Positions 8,283 to 17,689 of a stretch of DNA of 37,292 nucleotides are shown piece by piece; positions within the stretch are counted from its first letter, which is position 1, and each line of letters opens with the position of its first letter. Below the pieces are notes generated by a model, which saw only the letters and a list, made by a program, of their open reading frames with translations, was not told where the DNA came from and searched no databases. The position numbers and the translations under genes are program-made. Source of the DNA: JADJOY01 sp046331705 [NCBI: bacterium]. GTDB lineage: Bacteria > JADJOY01. The stretch lies in the NCBI GenBank assembly GCA_046331705.1, contig JAXLQJ010000070.1, forward strand, positions 1 to 37,292, in the 5' to 3' direction.

Positions 8283-8936
8283 TCAAGGCGCGGCGAGCGC
8301 AGCGCAGGTCGCTGCGAGCTCGCCAAGCGCCGTGCCGACGGCCTCGTTCGCTGCGGCGACTCCACCCACGGGATCGTCGCTCGGCGCCTCCACCGCGCGC
8401 GTGATCTCGCGGGTGGCGAGGACACGGCGCTGGTCGGTGTCGACGATCTGCGCCCGCACCGTGAAGCGCAGCACGCTGGGACGAACGGAAAAATCCTGCA
8501 CCAGGCGGACGACCTCCGTGTCCACCCGCAACCGCGTCGCGACACTGCTCGGCGCGGAGACCACGGCGGCAAATCGCCCCGTCCCCTCGAAGGCGCGCAC
8601 CAGGAGCGGCACCAGCATCCGCGCCGGCGTGTCCACCCATTGGTGGCGCGCGAAGTAGGCGAGCGCGTGCGGTTCGAGAACGTAGGCCATGCGCGGGCTG
8701 TCGAAGCCGGGCCCCGCGCGCGGAACGTTGACCAGGAGCGTGGGTGCCTCCGCCGGCGCTCGCTCGGCGCGGGCGGCCTCGATCGCCGGGCTGAGCGCGA
8801 AGAGCTCGGGCAGCTGGTTGCGACTCGGGCTCAGCAGCGTGCATCCCGCGAGCACGAGGACTGCGAGCGGCGCGACGAACCAGGGGCGCGCACGGCGCGC
8901 GTCGTCGGGGGCGTTCGAGAGGTTCCGCGCGTTCAC
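8283..8936 (-). CDS. ABC-type transport auxiliary lipoprotein (PqiC/MCE-associated)
   Basis: 217 residues, GTG start 1 nt past the mlaD stop. The signal peptide ends in lipobox LAGC (Cys at about residue 32), so it is an outer- or inner-membrane lipoprotein. The middle shows the PRMAYV pattern and a later ARxxVP-LLVRAFE-TG-FAAV pattern typical of ABC_trans_aux lipoproteins, which serve MCE/Pqi lipid-transport systems at the outer membrane. It is the last gene of the MCE operon, followed by 109 nt before the DyP gene. Frame intact; its role in contacting the MCE barrel is by family analogy. Confidence 0.82.
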   Translation of the reverse strand: MNARNLSNAPDDARRARPWFVAPLAVLVLAGCTLLSPSRNQLPELFALSPAIEAARAERAPAEAPTLLVNVPRAGPGFDSPRMAYVLEPHALAYFARHQWVDTPARMLVPLLVRAFEGTGRFAAVVSAPSSVATRLRVDTEVVRLVQDFSVRPSVLRFTVRAQIVDTDQRRVLATREITRAVEAPSDDPVGGVAAANEAVGTALGELAATCAALAAP

Positions 8937-8937
8937 G

Positions 8938-9885
8938 TCACTCTCCGGGTCCCAGCGCCAAGGGCGGCGCGCCGCGAATCAGCATGCTCGGGTCGGTCTC
9001 GAGACGCTCGACGATGCGGGTCAAGGAAGCCGTGAGCTCGCGCGTGTCCGCCACCAGCCGGCCCAGCTCGGGCAGCGACTGGCTGCCGAAATCACGCAGC
9101 TCGCCGCTGGTGAGGTCGACGGCGCGCTGTGCGCTCTCCATCGCGCTGCGTGCGCTCGCGCCGGCGCGCGCGACCTCGTTGGCCATGCGCTCCACCGCGT
9201 CCGCGCTGTCGCGGATCCGGCCCACCACCTCCGCGAGCTCGGCGCTCACCGCGGCGGTGTTCTCGAGGGTACGAGCGGCGCCGACCACGCCGCGGTCGAT
9301 CACGTCCTGGCGCTCGGCGAGCATGTGGGTGATGCGCTCGATGTCGGCGAGCGAGCGCTTGATCGATTGCCGGTTCTCGTCGTCCAAGAGCGCGTTCATG
9401 CTCACCGAGCTCTGCTCGAGCCGCGCCAACAGCGTGGTGGCGCCCGAGTAGAGCTGCGAGATCCGCGACGGCTCGCTTCGGATCACCGGGTAGCGCTCCC
9501 CAGCCTTGGCCCGGAGCGGCTGCGCGTCGCGCGAGCCGCCCGTGAGATCGATGTAGGCGATCCCGGTGAGCCCCTGGCTCGACAGCACCGCGATCGAGTC
9601 CTCCCGCACCGGCGTGCCGCGCACGATCTCGACCATCAGCCGCACCCGCTCCGGGCTCACGGGATCGAGCGCGATCTCGCGCACCGCCCCCACCTCGACA
9701 CCGCGGTAGCGCACCGGCGCGTTGGGGTTGAGCCCCGCCACCGACTCGGTCATGTAGACGTCGTAACGATCGTAGACCGCGCGATAGCGCTTGCCCGAGC
9801 CGAGCCACAGCACGCCCGCGATGATCGCCGCCGACAGGATCAGCACGAACGCGCCGACGATGGTGAAGCTCACCTTCGTTTCCAC
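8938..9885 (-). CDS. mlaD: MCE-domain substrate-binding protein of a lipid ABC transporter (MlaD-like)
   Basis: 315 residues. GTG start at 9885 overlaps the ATPase gene by 16 nt; the membrane helix (about 7-28) follows directly, as in MlaD. A single MCE domain spans about 40-115, with GLNPNAPVRYRGVEVG and SSQGLTGIAYIDLTGG as its characteristic strands. Residues ~140-290 are long alpha-helical, amphipathic sequence likely to form a needle or coiled-coil assembly like PqiB/LetB-type MCE proteins. It carries phospholipid between membrane and periplasm, with MlaE and MlaF as inner-membrane partners. The gene symbol reflects the operon class; orthology to E. coli mlaD is not proven. Confidence 0.9.
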   Translation of the reverse strand: METKVSFTIVGAFVLILSAAIIAGVLWLGSGKRYRAVYDRYDVYMTESVAGLNPNAPVRYRGVEVGAVREIALDPVSPERVRLMVEIVRGTPVREDSIAVLSSQGLTGIAYIDLTGGSRDAQPLRAKAGERYPVIRSEPSRISQLYSGATTLLARLEQSSVSMNALLDDENRQSIKRSLADIERITHMLAERQDVIDRGVVGAARTLENTAAVSAELAEVVGRIRDSADAVERMANEVARAGASARSAMESAQRAVDLTSGELRDFGSQSLPELGRLVADTRELTASLTRIVERLETDPSMLIRGAPPLALGPGE

Positions 9886-10649
9886 GACTGGTCCCAGGCC
9901 GAGCGCCCGCGCGGTCCGTAGAAGTACTCGCGCAGCACCGGATGATCGGATTTCGAGAGCTCTTGCATGGTGCCGACACCCAACACGCGCCCATCGGCCA
10001 TGAACGCCACCCGGTCGGCCACGCTCCACAACAGATCGAGGTCGTGGGTGATGACCATGAGCGTCAGGCCCAGGTTGTCGCGCAAGCCGCGTACCAGCTC
10101 GTCGAAGCCGGTCGCCGAGAGCGGATCGAGCCCCGCGGTGGGCTCGTCCAGGAAGAGCAGCTCGGGGTCGAGCGCGATCGCCCGCGCCAGCGCCGCGCGC
10201 TTGCGCATGCCGCCCGAGAGCTCGGCCGGGTACTTGGCCCCCGCCTCCGCGGGCAACCCGGCGAGGGCGATCTTCACGGCGGCCAGCTCGTCCACGAAGC
10301 GCTCGTCGAGCCGCTCGTGCTCGCGAATCGGCAGGCCGACGTTCTCGGCCACCGTGAGCGAGCTGAAGAGCGCACCGCGCTCGAACATGACGCCGAAACG
10401 CTTGCGCAGCGGCATCGCGCGCTCGTCGCTCAGCCCCGCGAGCTCCTGGCCCAGGATGCGGATCGAGCCGGACGCCGGGCGCTCGAGCACGATCATCTCG
10501 CGCAGCAACGTCGACTTGCCGCAGCCACTGGCGCCCGCCAGCGCGAAGATCTCGCCGCGCCGCACCTCGAGGCTGACGTCACGGTGCACGACCTGCGCGC
10601 CGAAGCGCGTGCACACGTTCTGGACCTCGATCACGTTCTCGGCCGTCAC
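9870..10649 (-). CDS. mlaF: ABC transporter ATPase of MCE lipid transport (MlaF-like), Glu in Q-loop
   Basis: 259 residues, GTG start 2 nt after the permease stop. Walker A GASGCGKST 39-47, signature LSGGM 144-148, Walker B LLFLDEP 164-170 with catalytic Glu 169, and switch His in ITHD (202). It powers the MlaE permease. The Q-loop position reads GVMFERGALF (E90) where MlaF-type ATPases normally have Gln (F-Q-x-GALF). The codon is GAG on a clean stretch, so a single-base difference from CAG. All other motifs are intact. It is translationally coupled on both sides: stop 10652 of mlaE precedes it and mlaD begins inside its 3' end. Confidence 0.93.
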   Translation of the reverse strand: MTAENVIEVQNVCTRFGAQVVHRDVSLEVRRGEIFALAGASGCGKSTLLREMIVLERPASGSIRILGQELAGLSDERAMPLRKRFGVMFERGALFSSLTVAENVGLPIREHERLDERFVDELAAVKIALAGLPAEAGAKYPAELSGGMRKRAALARAIALDPELLFLDEPTAGLDPLSATGFDELVRGLRDNLGLTLMVITHDLDLLWSVADRVAFMADGRVLGVGTMQELSKSDHPVLREYFYGPRGRSAWDQSWKRR

Positions 10650-10651
10650 GG

Positions 10652-11785
10652 TCAGATCCCCAGGAAGCTGAACGCCACCGAGAACGCGGCGTCCGCGACG
10701 ATCACCAGGAAGATCGACTGCACCACGCTCACGGTGGTCTTCTGCCCCACGCTCTCCGCGTCGCCGCTCACCTGGAAACCCTGGTAGCAGCCCACCACCG
10801 CGATGATGGCCGCGAAGACCGGTGCCTTGCCGATGCCGACCAGGTAGTCGGGCAGGTCGATGGCGTGCTCGAAGCGGTCCAGGAAATCGCCGTAACCCAC
10901 GCCCAGCGAGGTCTTCGCCATGATCATGCCGCCCACCACCGCGAGCGCGTCCGCGTACACCACGAGCAACGGCAACGCGATGGCGAGCGCGATGAGCTTG
11001 GGAAGCACCAGCAGATCGAAGGGCGCGATGCCCACCGTGCGCAGCGCGTCCACCTCCTCGGTCACCTTCATGGTGCCGATCTGCGCGGCGTACGCCGACC
11101 CCGAGCGCCCGGCGACGATGATCGCGGTGAGCAGCGGCGAGAGCTCGCGCAACATCGCCAGCCCCACCAGGTCCGCGACGAAGATGTTGGCGCCGTAGCG
11201 CTCGAGCTGGGTCGCGCCCTGATAGGCGATCACGATGCCCATCAGGAACGACAGCAATCCCGTGATCGGCAACGCGCGGAATCCGGCGCTCTCGATGTTG
11301 TGAAGGACCGAACGCCAGCGCAGGTTTCGCAGCCGCATGCGCGACGCGGCCGTGGCGCTCTGGCCCACGAACGTCACGATCCCGAGCAGCTCGGCCGTGC
11401 CGCGCCACGCCCGCGCGCCCAGCCGTGCCAGCCACGACGGGGGGACGGCGACGACGCGACCGACGCAAGCGCCGGCGCGCGCGCGGACCATGCGCAGGAG
11501 CGCTTCGTGGTCGGGCCGCAAGCCCACCCACGCCGGCGTGCTTGGCGGCTCTCGACCCAGCGCCTCGAGCCGCGATGCGATGAGCCACGCCCCCGCCGTA
11601 TCGAGGGCGGCGAGTGCTGCGGCGTCGATCGTCAGCGCGCCGGTCGACGGCAAGCGCAGCGTGGCGAGGCGGCGCTCGACGGGACCGAGGTAGTGGACGG
11701 TCCAGGATCCGGCGAGGTGGATCGTGTCGCCTTCGACGTCGAGCCTCGCTTCGAGATCAGGTCGCGCGTGAGCGACGGCCGGCAT
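10652..11785 (-). CDS. mlaE: STAS domain-MlaE permease fusion of an MCE lipid transporter
   Basis: 377 residues. Residues ~10-110 form a STAS-like fold (beta strands and the DTAGAWL helix), i.e. a built-in MlaB-like domain. From ~130 the MlaE/YrbE permease domain follows with five or six membrane segments, including the conserved FLMGIVIAYQGA, REL-PLLTAIIVAGRSGSA and GTMKVTEEVDALRTVG stretches, the last being the coupling loop contacted by the ATPase. It moves phospholipids across the inner-membrane interface. Start 11785 is selected as the first ATG after the upstream stop; an in-frame extension to 11998 would overlap the preceding gene. STAS-MlaE fusions are known in other proteobacteria, so this is ordinary for the family. 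Confidence 0.92.
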   Translation of the reverse strand: MPAVAHARPDLEARLDVEGDTIHLAGSWTVHYLGPVERRLATLRLPSTGALTIDAAALAALDTAGAWLIASRLEALGREPPSTPAWVGLRPDHEALLRMVRARAGACVGRVVAVPPSWLARLGARAWRGTAELLGIVTFVGQSATAASRMRLRNLRWRSVLHNIESAGFRALPITGLLSFLMGIVIAYQGATQLERYGANIFVADLVGLAMLRELSPLLTAIIVAGRSGSAYAAQIGTMKVTEEVDALRTVGIAPFDLLVLPKLIALAIALPLLVVYADALAVVGGMIMAKTSLGVGYGDFLDRFEHAIDLPDYLVGIGKAPVFAAIIAVVGCYQGFQVSGDAESVGQKTTVSVVQSIFLVIVADAAFSVAFSFLGI

Positions 11786-11810
11786 CGTCCATCTCCCACG
11801 CCCGACCTCG

Positions 11811-12509
11811 TCATTGCGGCGACGGGCCGGCTTGCAGGCCGGCGAGGGTGCGGCAATGAGCCAGCGCTTCCGCTCGGATCTGCTGGCATTCCTCGACGAG
11901 ACGCGCCACCGCGCCGCCGTGGGCACAGACCTTCTCCACCTCCGCCAGCGGCAGGTAGGGAAATGGATGCGCGTTGTCGGCGGGCAAGCAAGCGGCACCC
12001 GCGACGCGCTTGCGGAGGGCGGCGATCTCGAGGGCGGTCATCCGCGCCGGCGCGCCCGCGGTGTGGGTGAGGTGAGCGCACGTGTCGAGCACACGATCGG
12101 CGCGCGCCAGGACCTCGTCCAAGACCAGATCGAGGAACGGGATGGCCACCGCGGCGTCCTCGCGCTGCGTCGCCCAGAGCGGCACGGTGTCGAGCTCCGC
12201 GAGCTCGATCCCGGCGCTGATTCGCTGGGTGCGCAAGGTCTCGAGCGGAAGCCGCGGATCGAGGGCGCGCTTCACGCCCAGGGAGAGCAGATCGCGCAGG
12301 TAGCGCAGCGGACCGAGATCGATCGCGAGCACCCGCTCGCCCCACACCTCGGCTCGCTCGGCCCCGCCGCGCTGCTGTGCGCGCGGCGGCGACGGCAGAA
12401 CGTCGACGGCGCTGGTTCGTGGCTTGGCGACCTCGTCGCGCGTGGGCGCGCTCGTCACGTTGCCGTCCACCCGACTGCCGGCTTTCGCACGACCGACGTT
12501 CTCGATCAT
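11811..12509 (-). CDS. Unrecognised gene leading the MCE operon
   Basis: 232 residues, first gene of the operon; its stop is only 25 nt before mlaE. Start at ATG 12509 has GAGGGAGTGGAG 6-17 nt upstream; ATG 12536 lacks a site. The protein has no signal peptide or membrane helix. Residues ~1-60 are polar and disordered-looking. Residues ~60-232 are predicted soluble and helical, with LGPLRYLRDLLSLGVKR and a C-terminal segment with scattered Cys. I do not recognise the family. Position suggests a role with the lipid transporter, perhaps assembly or regulation, but that is guilt by association only. A plus-strand frame covering it is an antisense shadow. Confidence 0.68.
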   Translation of the reverse strand: MIENVGRAKAGSRVDGNVTSAPTRDEVAKPRTSAVDVLPSPPRAQQRGGAERAEVWGERVLAIDLGPLRYLRDLLSLGVKRALDPRLPLETLRTQRISAGIELAELDTVPLWATQREDAAVAIPFLDLVLDEVLARADRVLDTCAHLTHTAGAPARMTALEIAALRKRVAGAACLPADNAHPFPYLPLAEVEKVCAHGGAVARLVEECQQIRAEALAHCRTLAGLQAGPSPQ

Positions 12510-12839
12510 CGCGTTCTCCACTCCCTCGAACGGCATCACGAAGCAGTCTCGGCCCCCGCGATCGCGGCGCGGAGCACCCAGCACAGCGCAATCCGCGTGC
12601 CCGAGCGCCCGTCGGACTCACGATCCGGAGCACGGCCACGCGAGGAGGGGAAAACACGCAGGTGCGGCGTTTTCGACGTCGGCGGATTTCGCGGCCGATC
12701 GGGCCCAGCCACGAGCCGCTGGCACCAAGCCGGCCCGCCGACTGGAACCGAGGTCACCGAACCGTGACGCGAAATGTGTCGACCGCCGACCCCGTCGGCG
12801 GCGCGCGCCGGTGCCAGCGGCGGAAGGGGCGCGGACGCG
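12510..12839. other. 330-nt non-coding gap upstream of the MCE operon
   Basis: No convincing gene lies between the start of the unknown protein (12509) and the end of hrpB (12840). The GC-rich frames here on both strands have no recognisable domains. It should contain the operon promoter; I could not pick out confident -35/-10 boxes. A hairpin near its right end is listed separately. Confidence 0.5.
12783..12801 (-). terminator. Hairpin downstream of hrpB
   Basis: Perfect 8-bp stem (CCGCCGAC / GTCGGCGG) with a CCC loop, about 40 nt past the hrpB stop reading leftward. On the minus strand only a weak T-containing stretch follows, so termination efficiency is uncertain. Confidence 0.42.
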
Positions 12840-15367
12840 CTAGCCGGTGCCCGACTTGCGGCGCGCCCCACGGACCGGCGCCGCTTCCCGCGGGTTCTCG
12901 GGCCAAGCGTGCTTGGGATAGCGGCCGCGCAGCTCCTTGCGCACCTCCGCGTAGGAGCCGGCCCAGAAGCCCGCGAGGTCGCGAGTCACCTGCACCGGCC
13001 GATGCGCTGGCGAGAGCAGCTCGAAGGTGAGCGCCACCCGCCCCCCGCCCAGGCGCGGCGAAGCGGTGCAGCCGAAGAGCTCCTGCAGCCGGATCGCCAC
13101 CGAGGGCGCCGCAGGATCCGAGTAGTCGATCGCGATCCGCGAGCCGGTCGGCGCCTGGAACCGATCCGGCGCGAGCTCGTCGAGGAGCCGGCGACGACGC
13201 CCATCGAGCAGCGCGAGCAGCGCCTCGCCCAGATCGATCCGGGCCAGCTCCGACTCGCGCGTGAGGCCGTCGAGCCGCGGCGCGAGCCACTCGCCGAGGG
13301 TCGCGCCGAGCGCCGCATCCGAGACGTCCGGCCACGAGGCGGGATCGATGGCGTGCAAGAACGCGAGGCGCTGGCGCAGCCGTCGTGCGTGCTCCGACCA
13401 CGCGAGGCTCGCCACACCCCGGCTCGCGAGGCGCGCCAGCCAGATCGCGCGCGCCGCCTCGGGATCCACGAGGCGCGTGGGGCGCGACGCCAGTAGCAGC
13501 GCGCCGAAGCGCTCGACCTCGCGGGCGACGACGCCGCGCACGCCGTCGTCCCAGCTCACCTCCGTCGAGACCCGGATGCGGTCGCCGGCGACGGCGCGAA
13601 GGTCCTCGGCGCTGAGCGGCGCCGCCAGGCGGATGCGACCCTCCGCGCCGCTGTCCTCGATGTCCGCCACCACCAGGAAGGGCTCGTGGGCGAGCGGTTG
13701 GTCGGTTTCGAGCGTCGCGCCGCGCCCCTGGGCGAGCAGGAATCGTCCCGGCTGGCTGGCGCGTTGCTGGGCGATCCGGTCGGGGTAAGCGTGGGCGAGC
13801 ACGACTCCCACGGCGCTCGAATCCGCGCGCCGCGCGGTCGACCTCAGCCGGCGCCGCCACTGCCGAGCCTCGGCGCGGGCGCGACGGATCGCGCCCGCAT
13901 CGACGGCCAGCCCCGCGGCCGAGCCACGCAGGGCCTCGACCTGGAGCCGCAGATCGACGTCGGCGCGCGGGCCGCCCCCTGGGCATGATGTCGCGATCGG
14001 CGACCAGCGCATCGCCAGATCGGCGGCGACGGCGCCCTGCCCGGCGCGCTGGGCCACGACCGCCATGTGGCGAGCCGCGGGTGAAGCCCCAGTGCGCCAT
14101 CCGGCGGCCTCGCGGGTCGGGTCGCCGGCGGGATCGATCGCGCCCAGCTCCGCGAGCAGCGCGCGGGCGGCGGCGAGATGCGGCGCGGGCGGCACGTCGA
14201 GCCACGCGAGGCGCTCGGCCTTGAACCCCGGCCACGGCGAGGTCGAGCACCAGCGGCGCGAGATCGGCGCTCGTGATCTCCGGCGCCGCGAACGAAGCGA
14301 GGGTCGCCTCGTCCGCCTCCGACCACAGGCGAAGGCACACGCCGGGCTCGGTGCGCCCCGCGCGGCCGCGCCGCTGGTCGGCGGCGGCGCGGCTCACGCG
14401 CACCGTCTCCAGGCGGCCCATTCCCGTGCGGGGCGAGAAGCGCCCCACCCGCGCCAGGCCCGCGTCGACGACCACCCGCACGCCTTCGATGGTGAGGCTG
14501 GTCTCGGCGATGGACGTCGCCAGCACCACCTTGCGCTCGCCCGGCGGCGCGGGTGCGATGGCGGCATCTTGCGCGGGGCCGTCGAGCATCCCGTGCAGCG
14601 CGTGAACTCGAGCCGCGCCGCCGGTTCGAAATCCAGACGCTCCGCCACTCGGCGGATCTCGCGAGTGCCCGGCAGGAAGACCAGCACGTCACCGCGCTCG
14701 GCGCCCACCGCCTCGCGCACCACGGTGGCCACGGCGTCCTCGAGCCGGACGCCGCGCGGCGGCGGGCGGTGCCGCGTCTGCACCGGGAACACCCGGCCAG
14801 GGCAATCGATCACCGGCGCGCCGCCGAGGGTCTTTGCCACCGCGGCGTGCCATCGAGGGTCGCGGACATCACCAGCACAGCGAGATCGGGGCGCAGCGCG
14901 GCGCGCGTCTCGAGGGCGAGCGCCAGACCCAGATCACCGTGGACGCTGCGCTCGTGGAACTCGTCGAAGATCACGAGACCCACGCCCTCGAGCGCGGGAT
15001 CGTCGAGGAGCATCCGCGTCAGCACGCCCTCGGTCACCACCTCGATGCGCGTCCTCGCGCTCACGCGGGTGTCGAAGCGGACGCGGTGCCCGACCAGCCC
15101 TCCCACCTCGTCGTCCAGAAGCCAGGCGATGCGCCGGGCGGCCGCGCGCGCCGCGAGACGCCGCGGCTCGAGCATCACGATCTTCTGGCCGCCAAGCCAC
15201 GGCTCGTCGATCAGCTCGACAGGGACGAGCGTCGTCTTCCCCGCGCCCGGCTCGGCGCGCAACACCGCCGACCTCGACGCGGCGAGCGCCGCGCGCAGCG
15301 CCGGCACCGCCGAGCGGACCGGCAGATCGATGTCGCGCACCCGGCGCTCCGTCGCGTTGCGAATCAC
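12840..15367 (-). CDS. hrpB: ATP-dependent helicase HrpB (frame-disrupted)
   Basis: DEAH-type RNA helicase, about 841 codons across all pieces, close to the usual ~820. GTG start 15367. The N-terminal piece has Walker A AEPGAGKTT, the DEFH box and SAT. The second piece has DVLVFLPGTREI. The third has ATSIAETSLTIEGV and QRRGRAGRT (motifs V and VI). The last, an intact 450-residue frame, covers the HrpB-specific C-terminal region ending near SYAEVRKELRGRYPKHAWPE, a well-known HrpB signature. Frame changes sit near 14850, 14610 and 14230. Since every motif is intact and in order, these are most likely indel errors in the sequence. Function in vivo is poorly defined in the family; an RNA role is assumed. 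Confidence 0.9.
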
Positions 15368-15393
15368 CGCGACGGTCTAGCGCAAAACGACGA

Positions 15394-15420
15394 CGCCCCG
15401 GACGGAAACCGTCCGGGGCG
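15394..15420 (-). terminator. Strong hairpin after the metallophosphoesterase gene
   Basis: Perfect 12-bp GC-rich stem with an AAA loop (15394-15405 pairs with 15409-15420). On the minus strand it is followed by TCGTCGTTTTGCG, giving a short T-run. It sits between the stop of the metallophosphoesterase (15445) and the start of hrpB (15367), both on the minus strand, so it probably terminates the first and insulates the second. Confidence 0.72.
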
Positions 15421-15444
15421 CCGCAAGCGGAGAGCGATGGACGA

Positions 15445-16403
15445 TCAGGAGGCGGGCGTGGTCGAGAAGTCGAAGCCGTACTCGGGGCTCAGCACCGCTG
15501 CCGTACTTGATCAGGTCGACGTGGCTGTGACCGTCGGCGGCGATGGTCATCGTCATGAAGCAGGGTCGCCGTAGTCGGGCGGACTGTCCTCGACGGTGCC
15601 GATCTCCGCGCCCGCGCCACCGGTCACGACGGGGTCGAACGCCGTTGGCGTAGGAATGCTCGAAATCGTGGATGTGGCCGAAGAACGCGATCCGGCACCT
15701 GGTACGCCTCGAGCAGATTGATGATGCTCGGCGGTGCCGGGGAACGAGGAGATGCCGCTCAAGATGCCCGCGCGGTTCGGGGTGTAGACGTCATCACCGG
15801 GATCACGGCGCCTCGGTCGCGGACGTCTGCACCGAGCCCGTGGGCAACGTGGGCGGACGCACGAACGTGTACTTGTCGGGATGCGTCGGATCGTCGAGCA
15901 GGCTCTCGAGCCACGCGAGCTGGGCGGTGGTGAGCCCGTAGGAGCTGGGATTCGAGTTGTCGAGATAGATGAAGCGGCTGGGACCGTAGTCGAAGTAGAA
16001 GTCCTCGGGCCGAACGCCGTCTTGGTAGAGGCTCGACCCCTCCGGCGCGTACTGCTCGTGGTTCCCGATGCCGTTGATGAACGGATACGTCACACCCACC
16101 AACGAGTCAGATGTAGTTGTTGTACTCGGTATTGAGCCCGGTGAGCACGGAGATCGCCGACGTTGAGGCCGAACACGGGTTGCGGCGAGAGCTGGGCGGT
16201 CTGGGCGCGAGCAGCGCCTTGAAGATCTCCACACCTGGGGTCTTGCGAGTCGCCCATCACCACGAGCTTGCATGCGGATACGAGAGTGGGGTGGCCTGCG
16301 CCGCGGAGATCTCGTCGGCGTTGGGGCGGGTCTTCACGGTGCAGCCGCTCGCCGCGCAAACGGCGACACACGCGGCCAGCACGCCACGAAGGGACGGATA
16401 CAT
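15445..16403 (-). CDS. Purple-acid-phosphatase-like metallophosphoesterase lipoprotein (frame-disrupted)
   Basis: Start at ATG 16403. The first ~25 residues are a lipoprotein signal ending AASGC. Metallophosphoesterase motifs then appear in order in different frames: MGDSQDP, GLNVGD, GIGNHE (16055-16066, codes GNHE) and GHIHDFEHSY (GHIH at 15668-15679). The last resembles the GHxH plus E/H-rich loop of purple acid phosphatases. It presumably hydrolyses phosphate esters outside the cytoplasm with a two-metal centre. The C-terminal residues SPEYGFDFSTTPAS end at TGA 15447-15445. At least four frame changes, e.g. near 16260, 16120, 15800 and 15500, interrupt it, within a broader error-rich stretch. 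About 310 residues in all. Confidence 0.78.
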
Positions 16404-16502
16404 TTGGGCGCATTTCGTTCCTCTCGAGCGCGTCGTGGAAACTACGTGAGCGGACCGGTGCATTCCGACGCGCGCGATGCCGCGGCCCGCGATCCCGTAA
16501 CG

Positions 16503-17689
16503 ATGGTGTCATGTTCGCGTCCGACGGTCAAACGCCGCGCATCGCCATCCGGGGGCCTCGCACCGCGCGCGCTTGGGTTGATCTTGCCTGCGCTCTGGCT
16601 TCCCATCGCTGCCGTAGCGAGCGCCGAGCCCGCGAACGCCCCGGCGAGCGACGCCCCACGGCTCCTCGCCGAAGCCCGCGCCCTCGACCGCGGCGGCGCC
16701 AGCGCCGATGCGCTCACGCGCTTCGAGGATCACCGGGCGCTTCCCTCGACGCGCCCGAGAGCGCCGAGGCGCACACAAGCCGCGCGTCTGCGCCAGCGCC
16801 GCCTGGGCGACCTCGAAGGCGCACTCGCGCACTATCGCGCACTCGCCCAGCAGTTCCCGACCTCGCGCTGGAGCGCGGGCGTGCCGGCGCGGGTGAGCCT
16901 GCTCGAATCGGCGCCGACGGTACCGAGGCCCTCGCGCGCTACGAGTCGATCCTGCAACGGCACACGCGCTCCGAGGCCAACGAGATCGAGACCGCCGACG
17001 CGCTCGAGGGCTGGGCGCGCGCCTGCAGATTTTCCGCTGGTGCCGCGAGCGCTCTTGTTCGTGGCGCGGGCACTACACCGCCATCACGGCGACCGGCGCC
17101 GCGGTCGCCTGCTACCAGCAGATCCGCGCGCGCTTCGGAGAAGCGCGTCGAGGCCTTCGAGGCGGGCAAGGCGCTCGGCGAGATGCGTTTCGAAGTCCGA
17201 CTTCCGCGGCGCCAAGACGGCCTGGGCTTCGCTCTTCCCCGTGCAGAGCGCCGATCAAGCGGTGACGCTGCAGGGTTGATCGCACGGGCGGAGGGCCACC
17301 TGCGGCGACAGGTCGTCGCCGCCGCGTGCGCCGCGTATCTCGCCGCCTTCGCGGGGTGCGCCTGGTGGCTCGGCAGGCGCTGGCGCCCGCTGCCTGGCGC
17401 AGCGCGGTCGGCAGGGCGAGAGCTCGCCGTGCTACTACCGCCCTCGGCCTGCTGCTCTGGCTCGCCTACCCCAACACGATCGTCACGTACTTCCTGGCGA
17501 GCTTCACCGCGGCCGTGATCCCTTGCTGGTGCTGCACGTGGCGTGCGTCCAGGGTGGACGCTTGCGGCGACGCGCAGCCGTGCCCCTCGCCCTGGCCGTG
17601 AGCGGGGCGCTCGGCTCCATGCGTGCTGCTCTACCGCGTGGGATCTCGCCTTCGTTGTCGAGCGCCCGCTGCGCTGGGTCAGCGCGTGA
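16503..17689 (+). CDS. Unknown exported protein with possible TPR-like region and C-terminal membrane segments (frame-disrupted)
   Basis: Start ATG 16503. A signal-peptide-like leader (PALWLPIAAVASA) is followed by helical repeats reminiscent of tetratricopeptide units: DLEGALAHYRALAQQFP, then TEALARYESILQRH, then AAVACYQQIRARF and VEAFEAGKALGEM. From about 17280 the sequence becomes hydrophobic (VVAAACAAYLAAFAGCAWWLG; ALGLLLWLAYPNTIVTYFLA; PLALAVSGALGSM) and ends ...RPLRWVSA at TGA 17687-17689. At least five frame changes; it may be one protein (periplasmic repeats then four membrane spans) or two overlapping genes with a junction at about 17277. No known domain was recognised. Its stop overlaps the next gene's GTG start (GTGA), so the two are probably translationally coupled. 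Divergent from the metallophosphoesterase. Confidence 0.5.

Noticed and set aside
12536-12871. A 111-codon minus-strand frame in the gap before the MCE operon
   Set aside because: No domain, poor ribosome-binding site and it overlaps the hairpin and hrpB end; likely chance.
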